Shown here piece after piece: positions 7,090-16,739 of a DNA stretch of 64,000 nt; the stretch's first letter is position 1; every line of letters starts with the position of its first letter. The stretch covers positions 124,001 through 188,000 of the forward strand of contig NZ_FNNN01000007.1 in NCBI RefSeq assembly GCF_900106755.1, read 5' to 3'. The DNA is from Bacteroides faecis MAJ27. Its GTDB lineage: Bacteria; Bacteroidota; Bacteroidia; Bacteroidales; Bacteroidaceae. The position numbers were made by a program, and so were the translations under genes. The notes beneath the pieces were generated by a model. The model saw only the letters and a list, made by a program, of their open reading frames with translations, was not told the DNA's origin and ran no database searches.

Positions 7090-7135
7090 CCGCAGGCAGG
7101 AAACTTCCTGCGGTTTGTTTGAAACAAGGTTTTTA
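7090..7135 (+). terminator. Hairpins between mini-ORFs and traE, possible attenuator
   Basis: CCGCAGG (7090-7096) pairs with CCTGCGG (7107-7113); CAGGAA and TTCCTG inside offer a competing pairing. A second hairpin TTGTTT-G-AAACAA follows near 7115-7127, then TTTTTA. The block sits 25 bases before traE, so transcription of the secretion genes must pass through it. Alternative pairings next to short translated ORFs fit an attenuator, which is inference. Confidence 0.5.
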
Positions 7136-7160
7136 TTCACATTAAAAAATTAGATTGTAT

Positions 7161-7469
7161 ATGAAAAGACATTTTAAAAAGACGGTTGCTCTTATCGCAT
7201 GAATAGCTGTTTCCACCCTGAGTGCCTATGCCGAAGGGGACGGAAGTGCCGGTATAACAAAGGCCACATCCATGCTTACCGGTTATTTTGACCCCGCCAC
7301 CAAGTTGATATATGCGGCAGGGGCTATTGTGGGGCTGATAGGTGCCATTAAGGTATATTCGAAGTTCAGTAGCGGCGACCCCGACACCGGTAAAACCGCC
7401 GGGAGCTGGTTTGGAGCCTGCGTCTTCCTCATCGTCGCGGCGACAGTCCTTCGTTCCTTCTTCCTGTAA
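7161..7469 (+). CDS. traE: TraE (DUF4134) pilin-like protein, with in-frame TGA
   Basis: TraE-family small membrane protein of the Bacteroides T4SS, probably VirB2-like. The gene starts at ATG 7161 (MKRHFKKTVALIA), meets TGA at 7200-7202 (codon 14), then continues in the same frame through a signal-peptide-like stretch (STLSAYAE) and the conserved body (LTGYFDPATKLIYAAG, FSSGDPDTGKTA, two membrane segments) to TAA. Total 102 residues, the usual family length, so only the TGA interrupts it. The TGA lies inside the hydrophobic core of the signal peptide, where Trp is acceptable. ATG 7272 would start after the signal peptide and is not a credible native start. Confidence 0.85.
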
Positions 7470-7480
7470 TATAGCAGGCT

Positions 7481-7831
7481 ATGGAATACAATATCAACAA
7501 GGGAATCGGACGCAACGTGGAATTCAACGGCTTGCAGGCACAATACCTGTACTTTTTTGTCGGGGGCTTGCTGGCCATTTTCCTGCTGTTCGTCATCTTC
7601 TATATGATAGGTATTGACCGGTGGTTCTGTATCGGTTTCGGTGTCCTCTCCGCTTTCTCTCTGATCTTCGGGGTGTTCCACCTGAACAAGAAGTATGGTC
7701 CCAACGGCTTGATGAAGCTGGCCGCAGTCAAGTACCACCCGTCCTATATCATCAATCGCAAACGTATATCTTCCTTATTTAAAAAACGCATTCATGAGAA
7801 ATATATTAAAAGCCGCAACGCTGGAAAGTAA
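7481..7831 (+). CDS. traF: TraF (DUF4133) conjugal transfer protein
   Basis: 116 aa, usual length for TraF of the CTnDOT family, a VirB3-like inner membrane component of the T4SS. Two hydrophobic segments (LYFFVGGLLAIFLLFVIFY and the one following RWFCIGFG) lie at about residues 27-70, with a basic C-terminus. It starts 11 bases after traE and its end overlaps the start of traG by 38 bases. No in-frame stop; uses TGG for its Trp. Confidence 0.9.
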   Translation: MEYNINKGIGRNVEFNGLQAQYLYFFVGGLLAIFLLFVIFYMIGIDRWFCIGFGVLSAFSLIFGVFHLNKKYGPNGLMKLAAVKYHPSYIINRKRISSLFKKRIHEKYIKSRNAGK

Positions 7832-9864
7832 GTTTCCAATCCTGTCCGTGGAGGAAGGGTGCATTCTCTCCAAAGACGCGGACGTGACCATCGGCTTCAA
7901 GGTCTTTCTTCCGGAGCTGTTCACGGTCACTTCCGCAGATTATGCATCCATGCACGGCACATGAACAAAGGCAGTCAAGGTACTGCCGAATTATACGATA
8001 GTACACCGCCAGGACTGGTTTCTGAAAGAAAATTACAAGGCCGACACGCAGAAAGACGGGATGAGTTTTTTGGACCGTTCTTTCGAACTTCATTTTAATG
8101 AACGGCCTTTCCTAAATCATTTCTCTTACCTGTTTATCACCAAGACGACTAAGGAACGCAGCCGCAGCCAGAGCAATTTCTCCATCCTCTGCCGGGGGAA
8201 TATAATTCCGAAGGAAGTCCGGGACAAAGAAACGGTCAGCCTGTTTTTGGAGAGTGTCGACCAGTTCGAGCGCATCCTGAATGACTCGGCCTTTATCCGT
8301 CTGGAGCGGTTGACCACCGATGAGATAGTCGGCACACCGCAGCAGGCCGGATTGATTGAAAAGTATTTTTCTCTTTCGCAGCAGGACACGACCACACTGA
8401 AGGATATACAGATGAGCGCGTCGGAGATGCGCATCGGGGATGATATCCTCTGCGTACATACGCTTTCCGATGTGGATGATCTTCCCGGTTCCGTCCAGAC
8501 GGATACCCGGTATGAGAAATACTCCACCGACCGCAGCGACTGCCGTCTAAGTTTTGCCGCTCCGGTGGGGCTAATGCTCTCCTGTAACCATATTTACAAC
8601 CAGTTCCTGTTCATCGATGATTCGGCAGAAATCCTGCAACGCTTTGAGAAGACGGCACGCAACATGCACTCGCTTTCCAAATACAGCCGAGCCAACCAAC
8701 TTAACAAGCAGTGGATTGATGCCTACCTGGACGAGGCGCATTCCTTCGGGCTGACCGCCATCCGTTGCCATTGCAATGTCATGGCATGGTCGGACAGCCG
8801 GGAGAAGCTCAAGGTGATAAAGAACGATACCGGTTCTGCTCTGGCCCTGATGGGATGCAAGCCCCGTTATAATACCATTGACGCACCTGCCTTGTATTGG
8901 GCAGGTATTCCGGGAGGCGAGGGCGATTTCCCTTCCGAGGAGTCCTTTTTCACTTTCGTCGAACAGGGAGTCTGCTTCTTTACGGAAGAGACGAACTATG
9001 CGGATTCCCTGTCGCCATTCGGTATCAAGATGGCAGACCGGACAAACGGGAAGCCCCTGCATCTGGATATTTCGGACGAACCGATGCGTCGTGGTATTAC
9101 AACCAACCGTAACAAGCTGGTCATCGGGCCTTCCGGTTCGGGCAAGTCATTTTTTATGAACCATCTTGTGAGACAGTATTGGGAACAGAATACCCACATT
9201 ATATTGATCGACATCGGTAACAGTTACAAGGGATTATGTGACCTGATTCACCAGCGCACAAACGGTGAGGATGGCATATATTATACGTATAGTGAAAAAC
9301 ATCCGATAGCTTTTAATCCATTTTTCACCGAAGACAAGGTCTTTGACCTGGAAAAGAAAGAGTCCATTAAAACGCTGATCATGTCGCTCTGGAAAAGGGA
9401 TACGGAAGTCATTACCCGTGCCGAGGAAGTAGCACTCTCAATGGCGGTTAACCTGTTCCTTGAAAAGATAAAGGAGGACAATGAGCTGGTTCCTTCCTTT
9501 AATACTTTCTACGAGTTCGTACAGGGAGAGTTCCGTGGAATACTGGAGGAGAAGCATTACCGCGAGAAGGATTTCGATCTCACTAACTTTCTGAATGTAT
9601 TGGCTCCTTATTATCGTGGTGGAGAGTACGATTATCTGCTGAACTCCGACGAGCAGCTCGACCTCTTGAACAAGCGTTTTGTGGTATTTGAAATTGACGA
9701 AATTAAGGAGCATAAAATTCTTTTTCCGGTAGTCACTGTCATCATTATGGAGGCTTTCATAAACAAAATGAGACGTTTGCATGGGGTGCGAAAGATGATA
9801 GTTGTAGAGGAGGCTTGGAAGGCAATCGCACGTGAAGGCATGGCTGACTATATAAAGTTTTTAT
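7794..9864 (+). CDS. traG: TraG (VirB4-like ATPase), first exon, with in-frame TGA
   Basis: Conjugation ATPase that powers T4SS assembly. ATG 7794 (MRNILKAATLESKFP) overlaps traF. TGA at 7962-7964 is codon 57, in the motif MHGT-TGA-TKAVKVLPNY, where relatives have Trp before the K-A-(I/V)-K-V-L-P motif. The frame then stays open through Walker A (GPSGSGKS near codon 446) and Walker B (MIVVEEAWKAI near codon 666). The exon ends at 9864, where a group II intron starts with GTGCG. Joined to 12354-12784 the coding length is 2,502 bp, exactly 834 codons including stop. Several TGG Trp codons are also used. The open frame after TGA would start at ATG 8061 but lacks the conserved N-terminus. Confidence 0.85.
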
Positions 9865-12353
9865 GTGCGCCCGTAAAGGTTGCATCGTAAATATCTCTTT
9901 GGCAAGAGATTAGGAAAGTGTTCTTTGAAAATGACCTATCATCAGCCGACTTATCTGTTTCGGGAAAACTTAACCGAGCAGGGAGTGTAGCATGTCGGAA
10001 AAGTCATAAGTCAGTTAGTTACCAAACTGCGACTGAATGGCGAGATGAAAAGATAGATATGAGGATAAAGTCCGAATTGATTGAACGATAGTCCGAATGG
10101 TCCCCCTTGAGGCTATGGCGTAAGGTAACTATCAATCGCCATATCGTGATACTACTTCAGTGTATAGGAATGAAGGTAGCAAGAACTTATCACGACACAA
10201 CCGCAGTAAGCGAGTAAAGGACGGAAGTCGTATCCGACAATCTATCATGCCAACAGTTACGATGTAATAAACGGGGATTACCTATCCCGAAGTGCCGAAA
10301 GGCTATTAGGTTCGACCTATGAAAATTCGGAGTGGTAACGGAGCTTCCATAGTAGTTTGAGCAAGGTAACGCCTTGTACATGGCGAAGGGAAGCAGCTAA
10401 TTATTAATACAATTAACGGAAAATGTGAGAGACATTATGAGAAGTCCAGAAAGAGTATTAAACAGTCTATCAGAACACAGTAAGGATGCAAGCTATAAGT
10501 TTGAACGTCTTTACAGAATTTTGTTCAATGAGGAAATGTTCTACGTTGCCTATCAGCGTATCTACGCTAAAGAGGGTAACATGACTAAAGGTTCAGACGG
10601 TCAGACCATTGACAACATGAGCCTGAAACGAATTGAAAAGTTGATTGATACGTTAAAAGATGAAACGTACCAGCCCCAACCGTCAAAGAGGGTGTACATA
10701 CCGAAGAAAAACGGTAAGAAAAGACCTCTTGGCGTGCCGACTTTCAATGACAAGTTGATACAAGAAGTAGTAAGAATGGTACTGGAAGCCATATACGAGG
10801 GAAATTTTGAATACACCTCGCATGGTTTCCGTCCCAATCGAAGCTGCCATACTGCATTAACTCATATCCAAAAGGAGTTTAATGGTGCAAAATGGTTTGT
10901 GGAGGGAGACATAAAAGGCTTCTTTGATAATATAAACCATGATGTATTGATAAACATTCTCTTGGAGCGTATTGCGGATGAACGCTTCATCCGATTGATA
11001 CGCAAGTTTATGAAAGCGGGATATATCGAAGACTGGCAATTCCACAATACTTACAGTGGCACACCGCAAGGGGGTATCATCAGCCCGATATTGGCTAATA
11101 TATACCTTGACAAGCTGGATAAGTATATAAAGGAATACACAGCCAAATTCGACAAAGGGAAGAAACGAAAATTCAGTAGAGAAAGTATGGACTTTGGCAA
11201 TGCAAGAAAACGTATTGTGCGAAGATTGAAGTTCGTAAAAGACGAAAGGCAAAGGACAAAGCTAATCCTTGAACTGAAAGCAATAGAACAAGGACGGGCT
11301 AAATATCCCAACGGCGAAGAAATGGATGCCGATTACAGAAGAATGAAATATGCAAGATATGCAGATGATTTTCTTGTGGGAATTATCGGAAGCAAGCAGG
11401 ATGCGCAACAGATAAAAGAAGATATTAAAAACTTCCTTGCTGACAGACTGGCATTGGAGCTGTCCGATGAAAAGACACTTGTCACTCACACGGAAAGACC
11501 GGCCAAGTTTCTCGGATATGAAATCACTGTAAGAAAGTCCAATGACCAAAGACGGGATAAACGGGGTAGATTGAGAAGAACCTATGGTAAAAGGGTCTGC
11601 TTGAATGTCAGTACGGAAACAGTCCGTAAAAAACTTTTCGATTGGGGAGTATTGGAACTGACAAACCGTAACGGAAAGGAAATATGGAAACCGAAATGTA
11701 AATCGGGACTGATATTCAATGACGACCTTGAAATCCTTGATAGTTATAATCGGGAAATCGTGGGGTTCTATAATTACTACTCCATAGCCAACAACTGCGC
11801 CCATGCCTTGAATAATTTCAAGTACATCATGGAATACAGCATGTACAAAACGTTTGCAGGCAAATATAAGTGCCGAACACGTAAGGTAAACAAGAAATAT
11901 CGTAAGAACGGTAGGTTTATCGTAACGCACATGACTAAAACTGGTGTAAAGGAAAGATACTTTTACGACGGTGGCTTCAAACGAAAGAAGCCCACCTATA
12001 AATCGGAATGTGACATTATGCCACGAACAATTTATACTGCGGGGCGGACAAGCCTTGTTGAAAGGCTGAAAGCCCGTGAGTGTGAATTATGTGGAGCGAC
12101 AGACGACCTTGTTATGCACCATGTAAGGAAACTAAAGAACTTGCAGGGAAAGGAAAGCTGGGAACGACACATGATTGCCCGTAAACGCAAGACGATTGCC
12201 GTGTGCAGGAGTTGTCACAAGAAGATACATGACGGAAAGATAGACTGAAATTAGTGGAGAGCCGGATACGCTGAGAGGTGTAAGTCCGGTTCGGGGGCGA
12301 GCATTTGGAAACCTACCATAGAAATATGATAAGGCGCTGGGTGCTTAGCCTAC
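9865..12353 (+). mobile_element. Group II intron in traG
   Basis: Complete-looking group II intron, 2,489 bp, inserted in the sense orientation. The 5' end GTGCG fits the GUGYG consensus and the 3' end AC fits AY. Domain V is recognisable at about 12256-12294 (GAGCCGG ... TCCGGTTC). Domain IV carries a reverse transcriptase/maturase ORF. Removing 9865-12353 restores the reading frame and the expected TraG sequence IKFL-Y-KTVRKYFGEA exactly, which fixes the boundaries. The intron must splice for TraG to be made, and its ORF has no in-frame TGA, unlike its host gene. Confidence 0.93.
10437..12248 (+). CDS. ltrA: Group II intron reverse transcriptase/maturase (LtrA-like)
   Basis: 603 aa multifunctional intron protein: reverse transcriptase, maturase and endonuclease. 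I choose ATG 10437 (MRSPERVLNSLSEHSKDA); the frame is open from GTG 10425. RT motifs include the GFRPNRSCHTAL region near 125, EGDIKGFFDNI near 150, GTPQGGIISP near 205 and the catalytic YADD near 305. The maturase domain X follows (about 420-500), and a C-terminal HNH endonuclease ends the protein (CELCGATDD, MHHV, CRSCHKKIHDGK). All parts look intact, so the intron may still be mobile. Terminates in TGA; no TGA is found inside. Confidence 0.95.
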   Translation: MRSPERVLNSLSEHSKDASYKFERLYRILFNEEMFYVAYQRIYAKEGNMTKGSDGQTIDNMSLKRIEKLIDTLKDETYQPQPSKRVYIPKKNGKKRPLGVPTFNDKLIQEVVRMVLEAIYEGNFEYTSHGFRPNRSCHTALTHIQKEFNGAKWFVEGDIKGFFDNINHDVLINILLERIADERFIRLIRKFMKAGYIEDWQFHNTYSGTPQGGIISPILANIYLDKLDKYIKEYTAKFDKGKKRKFSRESMDFGNARKRIVRRLKFVKDERQRTKLILELKAIEQGRAKYPNGEEMDADYRRMKYARYADDFLVGIIGSKQDAQQIKEDIKNFLADRLALELSDEKTLVTHTERPAKFLGYEITVRKSNDQRRDKRGRLRRTYGKRVCLNVSTETVRKKLFDWGVLELTNRNGKEIWKPKCKSGLIFNDDLEILDSYNREIVGFYNYYSIANNCAHALNNFKYIMEYSMYKTFAGKYKCRTRKVNKKYRKNGRFIVTHMTKTGVKERYFYDGGFKRKKPTYKSECDIMPRTIYTAGRTSLVERLKARECELCGATDDLVMHHVRKLKNLQGKESWERHMIARKRKTIAVCRSCHKKIHDGKID

Positions 12354-12784
12354 ACAAAACGGTTAGAAAGTATTTTGGTGAGGCCGTTGTCGTCACTCAA
12401 GAACTGGACGATATTGTATCAAGTCCCATTATCAAAGACACCATTATCAACAATGCCGATTGTAAGATTCTGCTGGATCAGCGAAAGTATATTAACAAGT
12501 TTGACTCCGTACAGTCCCTGCTCGGATTGACCGACAAAGAGAAAGGGCAGATATTGTCTATCAATCAGTCCAACGATCCGGCACGGAAGTATAAGGAGGT
12601 TTGAATAGGCTTGGGAGGTGTCCGGTCCGCTGTCTATGCCACAGAAACCTCTGTCGAGGAGTATCTCACCTATACCACGGAAGAAACCGAAAAACTGGAA
12701 GTCACACAAATGACAGAGAAGCTGGGCGGCAATATGGAGCAGGCTATCCGAATGTTGGCAAGTGAGAAGAAAAAGAAAAAATAA
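12354..12784 (+). CDS. traG: TraG second exon, with in-frame TGA
   Basis: Continues TraG after the intron: the last codon of exon one is completed by AC here to give Tyr, then KTVRKYFGEAVVVTQELDDI, part of the ATPase C-terminal domain. TGA at 12602-12604 (codon 774 of the spliced gene) occurs in KEV-TGA-IGLGG, where the family commonly has Trp. The frame then continues LSAVYAT-type sequence (VYATETSVEEYLTYTTEE) to TAA 12782-12784. Stopping at this TGA would remove the last 60 residues, a conserved part. traI follows 20 bases later. Confidence 0.85.
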
Positions 12785-12804
12785 ACGATTAAAATAAAGA
12801 AGCA

Positions 12805-13437
12805 ATGAGAAAGAGAATTATAAGCATGTTGTTTGTCCTGTCGGCCTTTATAGTACCGGCAAGCGTACAGGCACAGTGGGTGGTGTCCGATCCGGGCAAC
12901 CTCGTCCAGGGTATCGTGAACAGTGTCAACGAAATAGTGGAGACCTCGGAAACGGCGCAGAATGCCCTCTCCACATGGAAGGAGACCTCAAAGATTTTCG
13001 AGCAGGGGCGTGAGTATTACGACAAGCTGCGCAAAGTGAACGACCTGATCAGCGGCAGCGAGAAAGTCAAGGAGTCCGTCCTGATGCTCGGTGATATCTC
13101 CGAGATTTACGTGAACAATTTCGGCAAGATGCTAACCGACAAGAATTTCAGCCAGCGGGAGCTGAATGCGATAGCTGCCGGTTATAACACCATCATGAAG
13201 AAGAGCAGCCGCAGCATTACCGAGCTGAAGAATATCATCAATCCCACCGGCATGTCCATGAACGACAAGGAACGCATTGACCTGGTGAACCGGGTATACA
13301 GGGAAATGACACATTACAAGGAATTGGCCAACTACTACACCCGCAAGAACCTGCATGTATCCTACCTGCGTGCCAAGGAGAAGAACGAGCAGCAACAGGT
13401 ATTTGACCTGTACGGCAAGGATGAGCGTTATTGGTAG
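12805..13437 (+). CDS. traI: TraI (DUF4141) conjugal transfer protein
   Basis: 210 aa with a signal peptide (MRKRIISMLFVLSAFIVPASVQA) followed by mature QWVVSDPGNLVQGIVNS, the hallmark start of TraI in Bacteroides conjugative transposons. The rest is helical, with probable coiled coil, like VirB5-type periplasmic proteins; function is inferred from position. Usual family length. Ends in TAG, 24 bases before traJ. No TraH-like gene is seen between traG and traI. Confidence 0.88.
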   Translation: MRKRIISMLFVLSAFIVPASVQAQWVVSDPGNLVQGIVNSVNEIVETSETAQNALSTWKETSKIFEQGREYYDKLRKVNDLISGSEKVKESVLMLGDISEIYVNNFGKMLTDKNFSQRELNAIAAGYNTIMKKSSRSITELKNIINPTGMSMNDKERIDLVNRVYREMTHYKELANYYTRKNLHVSYLRAKEKNEQQQVFDLYGKDERYW

Positions 13438-13461
13438 TCTACAATTTTAAAAGAATCAATT

Positions 13462-14481
13462 ATGGTATTATTATCCATTTCATTTGAAAATATGCACCAG
13501 ATTCTTCGGAATCTCTATGATACGATGACCAAACTCTGCCACCCGATGATGGACATGGCGATGGCACTCGCTGCATTAGGAGCTTTGTTCTATATCGCTT
13601 ACCGTGTCTGGCAGTCGCTCTCCCGTGCGGAGCCCATCGATGTCTTTTCGATGTTACGGCCTTTTGTCCTGGGCATGTGTATCCTTTTCTTTGACGTGAT
13701 GGTGCTGGGAACTCTCAACGGTATCTTTAGCCCCATCGTTCAGGGAACCGGAATGCTGCTCCGTGACCAGACCTTCGACTTGCAGAAGTACCAGCAGGAG
13801 AAGGACAAGCTCCGTGCGGACATGATGGCTAAGACGATGATGACCGGACGTGTCTTTGCTTCCAATGAGGAGCTGGATGCGGAACTGGATAACATGGGCT
13901 GGAGTGAGGAGGAGCATACGGCCTTGCAGACCATGTATGAGGTTTCGTATGCCTTCTCCCTGCAAGGTATTGTCCAGATGGTCATGCGCAAATTGCTGGA
14001 GATTCTCTTCCAGTCCGCTTCGCTGGTCATCGACACGATCCGTACCTTTTTCCTGATAGTCCTAAGCATTTTGGGACCGATAGCCTTTGCCCTGAGTGTT
14101 TTTGACGGACTGCAGAACACGCTTGTCCAATGGCTGGCACGCTATATCAGTGTCTATCTCTGGCTACCGGTGGCTGATCTCTTCGGGGCGATGCTTGCCA
14201 AGATACAGACGCTAATCCTGCAGGAAGAGATGAACCTGATGGCCGATCCGATGAGTGTCATTGACGTGGACGGTTCCTCGGCCATCTATCTGATATTCAT
14301 GGTCATCGGCATTATCGGATATTTTTGTGTGCCCACTGTTTCGAACTGGATTGTCCAAGCGGGAGGTATGAGTGCCTATAACCGGAATGTCAACAATACG
14401 ACATCCAAGGTGACCAATGTAGCCGGTGCTGCGGCGGGTGCTTCGACGGGAAATGTCGGTGCCGTATTATTGAAAAAGTAG
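13462..14481 (+). CDS. traJ: TraJ (VirB6-like) membrane protein
   Basis: 339 aa polytopic inner membrane protein of the T4SS channel. Hydrophobic segments occur near residues 30-48, 70-90, 175-205, 215-240 and 270-295, with a central charged region (QKYQQEKDKLRADMMAK) between the second and third. Position between traI and traK and the C-terminal Gly/Ala-rich tail match TraJ. The alternative start MHQILRNLYD, 10 codons in, is possible. Ends in TAG. Confidence 0.88.
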   Translation: MVLLSISFENMHQILRNLYDTMTKLCHPMMDMAMALAALGALFYIAYRVWQSLSRAEPIDVFSMLRPFVLGMCILFFDVMVLGTLNGIFSPIVQGTGMLLRDQTFDLQKYQQEKDKLRADMMAKTMMTGRVFASNEELDAELDNMGWSEEEHTALQTMYEVSYAFSLQGIVQMVMRKLLEILFQSASLVIDTIRTFFLIVLSILGPIAFALSVFDGLQNTLVQWLARYISVYLWLPVADLFGAMLAKIQTLILQEEMNLMADPMSVIDVDGSSAIYLIFMVIGIIGYFCVPTVSNWIVQAGGMSAYNRNVNNTTSKVTNVAGAAAGASTGNVGAVLLKK

Positions 14482-14502
14482 AAATTGAAAAAACATAAAA
14501 TT

Positions 14503-15126
14503 ATGGAATTTAAAAGTTTTAAAAACATCGAATCCTCGTTCAGGCAGATCCGCCTGTTCACGTTGGTCTTTCTGGGTATTTGTGCCTCACTGACTACGTA
14601 TGCCATCTGAAAGTCCTACCTCTTTGCTAACCAGCAACGGGAGAAAGTATATGTATTGGATCAGGGCAAGTCACTCATAGTGGCGTTATCCCAAGATGCG
14701 GCATTGAACCGTCCGGTGGAGGCCCGCGAGCATGTGCGCCGCATGCATGAACTGTTCTTTACGCTGGCTCCCGATAAGGCCGCTATCGAATCCAATATCA
14801 ACCGGGCCATGTATCTGGCGGACAAGAGTCTTTATAGTTATTACCGGGATTGGAACGAGAAAGGCTATTATAATCGTCTGATCAGCGGTAATATTAACCA
14901 GACTGTCCTGGTAGACAGCATGCAGTGTGATTTCGATAACTATCCATACCGGATCACCACCTTTGCCCGGCAGATGATTATCCGAAACAGCAATATCACC
15001 GAGCGTTCCCTGGTCACCCGTTGCTTCCTGCAGAGTACGGTCAGGTCGGATAATAATCCGCAAGGCTTCATGGCGGAACGCTTTGAGATTTTGGAAAACA
15101 GGGATATAAGGACCGTTGAACGCTAA
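14503..15126 (+). CDS. traK: TraK (VirB8-like), with in-frame TGA
   Basis: Bitopic inner membrane protein of the T4SS core, 207 residues if TGA is read. ATG 14503 gives MEFKSFKNIESSFRQIRLFT, then the membrane segment LVFLGICASLTTYAI, then TGA at 14608-14610 (codon 36), then KSYLFANQQREKVYVLDQGKSL. In relatives a Trp sits just at the membrane exit before K-S-Y. Everything else is intact and of usual length. The next in-frame ATG at 14656 would remove the membrane anchor, so it cannot restore function. Ends in TAA; traL follows 12 bases later. Confidence 0.88.
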
Positions 15127-15138
15127 TATATTAAGGTA

Positions 15139-15399
15139 ATGAAAAGCAGGAAGATAAAGACAGAGATCAGCGAAAAACTGAAGAACGTTTGCGAGGAGCT
15201 GTCCGAAAAAGAGCGTAAGGGAGTGCTTGTGGGCATGCTGGTTACCAGTACCGTTCTATGTGGTATCACCGTAGCACGCGCTTTCGGGCGTTTTCTCTCT
15301 CACGGCACACAAAAGGAGTTGCCGTTTGTCCATCCGGTGGACTCCCTCCACCGGGCGGATAAAGACAGTATAATGTATCACCCTAAAACCAACGAGTAA
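15139..15399 (+). CDS. traL: TraL (DUF3989) conjugal transfer protein
   Basis: 86 aa. A cytoplasmic helical start (KTEISEKLKNVCEELSEKERKG) is followed by one membrane segment (VLVGMLVTSTVLCGITVARAF) and a short periplasmic tail. This architecture and the place between TraK and TraM define TraL in this family. Its stop TAA overlaps the ATG of traM by one base, so the two are translationally coupled. Confidence 0.88.
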   Translation: MKSRKIKTEISEKLKNVCEELSEKERKGVLVGMLVTSTVLCGITVARAFGRFLSHGTQKELPFVHPVDSLHRADKDSIMYHPKTNE

Positions 15400-16706
15400 T
15401 GGAAGATAAAGATTTGGAAAAGCCCGAAGCGGCAGAAGAAACGGCGGTACAGCCGGAAAACGGCAGAGCCTTGAAGGAAGAACCTGAAAAAGAGAAGAAG
15501 GTGCTCACACCGGAAGAGATGGAAAAAAGAAGGAAGTTCATTGTGATTCCGGCCTTTGTGCTGGTCTTCCTGGGAGTCATGTACTGAATATTTGCCCCCT
15601 CCGGCAAGGAAAACGAGACGGAAGCCCCCGGAAATTCAGGATTCAATGTGAACGTACCCGAACCTACCACTGCCAAACTGGTGGATAAGAAGACCGCTGC
15701 CTATGAGAAGCAACAGGCGGAAGTGGAGGAAGAAAGCCGGATGAAGTCGTTGGAGCAGCTTGCCGGGACATTAATGAACGAAGGAAAGGGGGCATCCGAT
15801 ACCGGTGAAAAAGAAAAGGACGGAGACCGGTTGCAACAGTCCGTTAATACCTACGAGCAAATCTCCGGGCAGTTGAATGACTTCTATGAGACTCCCAAAG
15901 AGACGGCAAACAGCGATTTGGAAAGAAAAGTAGATGAACTGAACAAAAAGCTGGAAGAGGCGGAAAAGGAGAAGAACAAGGCGGCTACCCGAGAAGAACT
16001 GATGGAGCGGTCCTACAAGATGGCGGCAAAGTATCTGAACCCGGATAAGGATACGGTCCAGGAGAAAGCTGTCGGAAAAGAACCCACGGAAACTGTTCCG
16101 GTTCAGCGGGCGGAGTATCAGACGACCTCCGGCCTTTCACAACCTGTTACGGATTCCGCCTATATCGCTTCGCTTACTGTCGAGAGGAATTACGGTTTTA
16201 ATACTGCTGTCGGGAACAGCTACCAAATGGGGACGAATACCATCGCCGCCTGCATTTCGGAGAACCAGATCATTGAACAGGGAGGCAGGGTAAAACTCCG
16301 GTTGCTGCAACCTCTACAAGCCGGCAACATTACCGTTCCGGAGAACAGTCTGGTAACAGGTGCGGCGGTCATACAGGGAGAGCGTCTGGATATCCTGATC
16401 AGCAGCATCGAGTATGCCGGGAATATCATTCCTGTTCAGTTGGCGACTTACGATATAGACGGGCAGAAAGGTATTTTCGTTCCCGGATCGGAAACCCGCA
16501 ATGCGGCAAAGGATGCGGCTGGAACGGTCAGCGAGAGCATGGGAAACAGCGTTTCGTTTGCACGTTCTGCCGGACAGCAGGTGGTCATGGACCTGACGCG
16601 CGGAGTCATGCAGGGCGGCACGCGGTTGATCGCCGGACGGGTTCGCGCGGTCAAGGTGACACTGAAAGCCGGATATAAGGTGCTGCTGGTCACAAAGAGA
16701 CAATAA
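15399..16706 (+). CDS. traM: TraM (VirB10-like), with in-frame TGA
   Basis: 435 residues if TGA is read. The N-terminal cytoplasmic part is Glu/Lys-rich (KDLEKPEAAEETAVQPE); the membrane segment IVIPAFVLVFLGVMY leads to TGA at 15585-15587 (codon 63), then IFAPSGKENE. Relatives have Trp between the membrane residues and the IFAPS motif, so TGA replaces a conserved Trp. Downstream lie a Pro/Glu-rich periplasmic linker and the conserved C-terminal domain (VERNYGFNTAVG, GNIIPVQLATYDIDGQKGIF, QVVMDLTRGVM). The first in-frame ATG after TGA is far inside the linker, so restart would lose the anchor. Scaffold between inner and outer membranes. Confidence 0.88.
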
Positions 16707-16739
16707 CGGATTATTCACTTTAATAAAAAAGACAAGACA

